Source of the DNA: a virus
IMG/VR virus record: IMGVR_UViG_3300020411_001720
Coordinates: 1-31,569 of that record
Direction: 5' to 3' (one strand)
Length of the DNA stretch: 31,569 nucleotides
Below the pieces are notes generated by a model. It was not told the DNA's origin and did no database searches. It was given only the letters and a program-made list of their open reading frames with translations. The position numbers and the translations under genes are program-made. Shown one piece after another: positions 29,665 to 31,569 of this stretch (positions are counted from its first letter, which is position 1; the number at the start of each line of letters is the position of its first letter).

Positions 29665-30708
29665 ATGACTTCTTTTTATCAAACACCACGCCTTGACGGT
29701 CAGTACGCAAGACAAGGCACACGCGCGCCTTATACTCGCGCCTATGAATCGGACACCCTACGCGCTAGAAAATCAGTTGAATCTGTTCTTGGTACTGATA
29801 TTGCACCTGATCAAAAAAATGTAAGGGATATTTTAACTAGCGCGGGCGCGTGGTTCGATACTGCAAAAACAGACATACACTTTGATACTAAAATCAATGG
29901 TCTGCAGCGCACGGCATCACATAAGGGAATTATTAGAACTGATACAGGCGACCTTTTAGGACTACACGGGACAGGATACCAAGACGTAAAAATACAGGAC
30001 ATCGAATATATCCTTGAAACATTAAGCGATAAAATGACCATTTCAAACGTGCTTTTAATGAATAATGGCGCGCGCTTGTATGTAACTGCGACAGTTGACG
30101 AAAATGAAGTGACGACAGGCGACACTATACGCCGTCAACTTCACTTGTATAACTCACATGACGGTTCAACCGCGCTAGGGTGCTTTTTTTCTGACCGTCG
30201 CATGGTATGTATGAACGAGTTGGGGATCTTTACAGGATCAACGGCAAGCGCGGCAGTTAGTCAAGGTCGTGGCTTGAAAATGAGACATACACGCAATGTG
30301 CGCAACTTTGCACATAGCCTAGTTAAAAGGATAGACATAGAGAATGAGCGTTTTGAGCAGTCAATACAGGACTATAAGTTAATGGCTAATACAGTATTCA
30401 AAAAAGGCGATGCTGAAAAAATATTGCTTAAGGTTTACGGCGATAAAATCAAGCAAGGACAGGACTATACAGACCTTAAAGAGTACGCGCCTATACAAAG
30501 GTTAGTAAATACAGGGACAGGTGTTGAACTATGCAAAGGCGCGACAATGTGGCGTTTTTTCCAGGGATTGACAGAATATGAGACACACTTCTCAGGAACT
30601 GCCAAAAAGAATAGACAGGAAATAAAATTTAACTCAAAATATCATGGCGTGACTAAGACGCGTATTAATAAGGCTAGAGAATCAATTCTTGAGTTATGCG
30701 CAGCATGA
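29665..30708 (+). CDS. DUF932 phage/plasmid-like protein
   Basis: A 347-residue DUF932 protein (also called phage/plasmid-like protein TIGR03299), found on phages and plasmids; function not established. Family features: GLHGTGYQDVKIQDIEYIL near residues 93-111, ARLYVTATVDENEV, the conserved GDTIRRQLHLYNSHDGSTAL, RRMVCMNELG, and a helical C-terminus. Length is normal. GCG and CGC codons are common, in contrast to the left part of the window. Leader TTTATCTTTTATTTAAA before the start. Confidence 0.82.
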   Translation: MTSFYQTPRLDGQYARQGTRAPYTRAYESDTLRARKSVESVLGTDIAPDQKNVRDILTSAGAWFDTAKTDIHFDTKINGLQRTASHKGIIRTDTGDLLGLHGTGYQDVKIQDIEYILETLSDKMTISNVLLMNNGARLYVTATVDENEVTTGDTIRRQLHLYNSHDGSTALGCFFSDRRMVCMNELGIFTGSTASAAVSQGRGLKMRHTRNVRNFAHSLVKRIDIENERFEQSIQDYKLMANTVFKKGDAEKILLKVYGDKIKQGQDYTDLKEYAPIQRLVNTGTGVELCKGATMWRFFQGLTEYETHFSGTAKKNRQEIKFNSKYHGVTKTRINKARESILELCAA

Positions 30709-30839
30709 AATACTTTATTATTTATCTAGCGTTCTGTCTTGCCTTGCTTGTCAGTCTTAACCAGTCATTGACTAAAGCAACCCAAAACGACTGCCAATAT
30801 TTCAAGATCGCGGCAGCATGTAGGCAGCTAAACAAGTAA
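30705..30839 (+). CDS. 44-residue secreted small protein
   Basis: Reads MKYFIIYLAFCLALLVSLNQ, then SLTKATQNDCQYFKIAAACR. The N-terminus is a signal peptide or membrane anchor; two Cys remain after it. It resembles short cyanophage/cyanobacterial exported proteins with D-C-x-x-x-K-I-A-x-x-C. It is coupled to the DUF932 gene by an ATGA overlap and followed at once by a terminator. Confidence 0.6.
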   Translation: MKYFIIYLAFCLALLVSLNQSLTKATQNDCQYFKIAAACRQLNK

Positions 30840-30843
30840 ACAC

Positions 30844-30870
30844 AAGACCCTACAAGCTAGGGTCTTTTTT
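30844..30870 (+). terminator. Intrinsic terminator T1
   Basis: AAGACCCTA (30844-30852), loop CAAGC, TAGGGTCTT (30858-30866), then further T. Perfect 9-bp stem; ends the DUF932 transcript. Confidence 0.88.
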
Positions 30871-30892
30871 CCTTTATCCTTTATTTAATCCC

Positions 30893-31093
30893 ATGAACTA
30901 CACAACACAACAAGAACAAGCACTAGACAAGCTAAGGACTAAGTGGGCAATAGTTGGCAAGCCTTACCCTTTTTTGGGTGGTAATGGTTGCTTAATGGTA
31001 GAAGTAGAAGGCGCGATAGGTGAGAGTGTGGGCAGTGCTTACACTACGTGCTATACGCTAGGCATTGAGCGCGACGGGTACGTGCATAGTTAG
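30893..31093 (+). CDS. 66-residue hypothetical protein between twin terminators
   Basis: Reads MNYTTQQEQALDKLRTKWAI, then GGNGCLMVEVEGAIGESVGS; a helix followed by beta strands. The leader CTTTATCCTTTATTTAATCC precedes the start. It stands alone between two nearly identical terminators, like a moron gene with its own expression. I recall similar short cyanophage ORFs but no function. Confidence 0.65.
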   Translation: MNYTTQQEQALDKLRTKWAIVGKPYPFLGGNGCLMVEVEGAIGESVGSAYTTCYTLGIERDGYVHS

Positions 31094-31109
31094 GACAATA
31101 TAGAAAAAT

Positions 31110-31136
31110 AAGACCCTACAAACTAGGGTCTTTTTT
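31110..31136 (+). terminator. Intrinsic terminator T2
   Basis: AAGACCCTA, loop CAAAC, TAGGGTCTT, then TTTT (31124-31136). It differs from T1 at one loop base, 266 bp away. Confidence 0.88.
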
Positions 31137-31230
31137 AATGCTCTTTTTTAATTCTCCAGGAGAAACAAGACAGAAAAAATAAAAATATATGGCCTTTATA
31201 TGGCCCTCAGACAGGCCAAACTAAAACGTG

Positions 31231-31460
31231 CTATGTAGTACAGTGCGGTAAATTGCGGCTCTCTGAGGCGATTTGCGACGTTAGGTATTAATACGTAGCA
31301 ATTTGAGGTAGCTAATATTAAATTATCGACTCGTTCGCTGCGCTGTATTGCGTGACAATGAGCGACAGAACGCGGCAGCGCGTGGCAATACGTCACAGCC
31401 TGCGAGCTATTGGAGTAAATCGCGAAAATTAGCACGATTTGGTAGGCATGTGACAGTTGA
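31231..31460. repeat. Helically phased 10-bp degenerate array
   Basis: Two blocks of noncoding DNA with 10-bp periodicity. In 31231-31310, all eight consecutive 10-bp units have G at position 5, six have T at position 4 and six have G at position 8 (for example CAGTGCGGTA, AATTGCGGCT, ATTTGAGGTA). In 31341-31460, all twelve consecutive units have G at position 2 (for example CGTGACAATG, AGCGACAGAA, CGCGGCAGCG). The phase slips between blocks. The gap 31137-31569 holds this array, the paired site at 31475-31517 and no supported gene. Confidence 0.75.
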
Positions 31461-31474
31461 GAGATTGGCACAAT

Positions 31475-31517
31475 AGGTATAAATACTTAGAAAAAATGAC
31501 TAGGTATTTATACTTAG
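31475..31517. promoter_or_regulatory. Paired GTAT/ATAC operator-like site
   Basis: AGGTATAAATACTTAG (31475-31490) and AGGTATTTATACTTAG (31502-31517) are direct repeats 27 bp apart, with cores that are each other's reverse complement. They also form an imperfect 12-bp inverted repeat around a 9-nt spacer. The TACT/GTAT halves recall the AATACT palindromes further left. Confidence 0.55.
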
Positions 31518-31569
31518 TTGAAAAAAATTTAGGTTCTTTTTCGCGAAAACTCAGAGGGTTATTTCGTGC

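Noticed and set aside
31196-31471. 91-residue leftward ORF at the right end
   Set aside because: It runs through the 10-bp array and has no family resemblance, no leader and a repeat-driven composition.

Overview
The window looks like the right-hand part of a phage genome that infects marine picocyanobacteria (Prochlorococcus/Synechococcus). The evidence is the three tail-fibre genes at the left end, whose N-terminal and 'LLDDYEEG' sequence signatures are typical of cyanophage fibres. A 2OG-Fe(II) oxygenase and a set of small structural or secreted proteins that I also associate with cyanophages support this. The DNA is AT-rich and almost fully coding, with many 30-70 codon genes joined by stop/start overlaps. 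I saw no capsid, terminase, DNA polymerase, integrase, tRNA, CRISPR or IS element. Host and lifestyle are inferences; no search was run.

Layout. (1) 1-8075, + strand: three tail-fibre genes (the first cut by the window edge), a coiled-coil protein, a small structural-type protein, a 2OG oxygenase, a small membrane protein and a proline-rich structural-type protein. (2) 8023-10028, - strand: four small proteins, three with Sec-type signal sequences and one with membrane segments; this block converges on block 1. (3) 10079-11396, + strand: five very small proteins, including a likely membrane (holin-like) one, with leftward terminators between them. (4) 11391-18819, - strand: a compact early/recombination block with a RecE-type PD-(D/E)XK exonuclease, a RecT annealase, an HTH protein, a possible SSB, a conserved phage recombination-cluster protein, an NrdR-like zinc ribbon and many small coupled unknowns. 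It is interrupted by a roughly 900-bp noncoding C-rich array. (5) 18876-30839, + strand: a replication and host-takeover block with an SF2 helicase, a VRR-NUC nuclease, a RepB-type primase/VapE helicase fusion, a ligase adenylation domain, a papain-like protease, a DNA methyltransferase and a DUF932 protein, plus small unknowns. (6) 30844-31569: a 66-codon gene between two near-identical terminators, then about 430 bp of patterned noncoding DNA.

How it may work together. Exonuclease plus RecT give single-strand annealing recombination. The helicase, VRR-NUC and primase/VapE genes give origin opening and priming, with polymerase supplied by the host or by genes outside the window. The intergenic region at 28330-28827 resembles an origin: an AT-rich tract followed by seven full and one shortened 26-bp repeats. 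Five intergenic regions between 23.9 and 29.5 kb carry the same AATACT-N5-AGTATT palindrome, followed by a TTATCTTTTAT leader just before the start codon. This looks like a phage regulon.

Most unusual features. The two noncoding arrays stand out: one at about 13833-14731 with CC roughly every 5 bp on the + strand, and one at about 31231-31460 in which a G recurs every 10 bp. Both are degenerate, phased to the DNA helix, and match no element type I know. Other items are the 26-bp repeats with alternating A/T variants, an intrinsic terminator inside the first codons of the oxygenase gene, two genes without a normal start codon where one is expected, and a ligase lacking its nick-joining domains.
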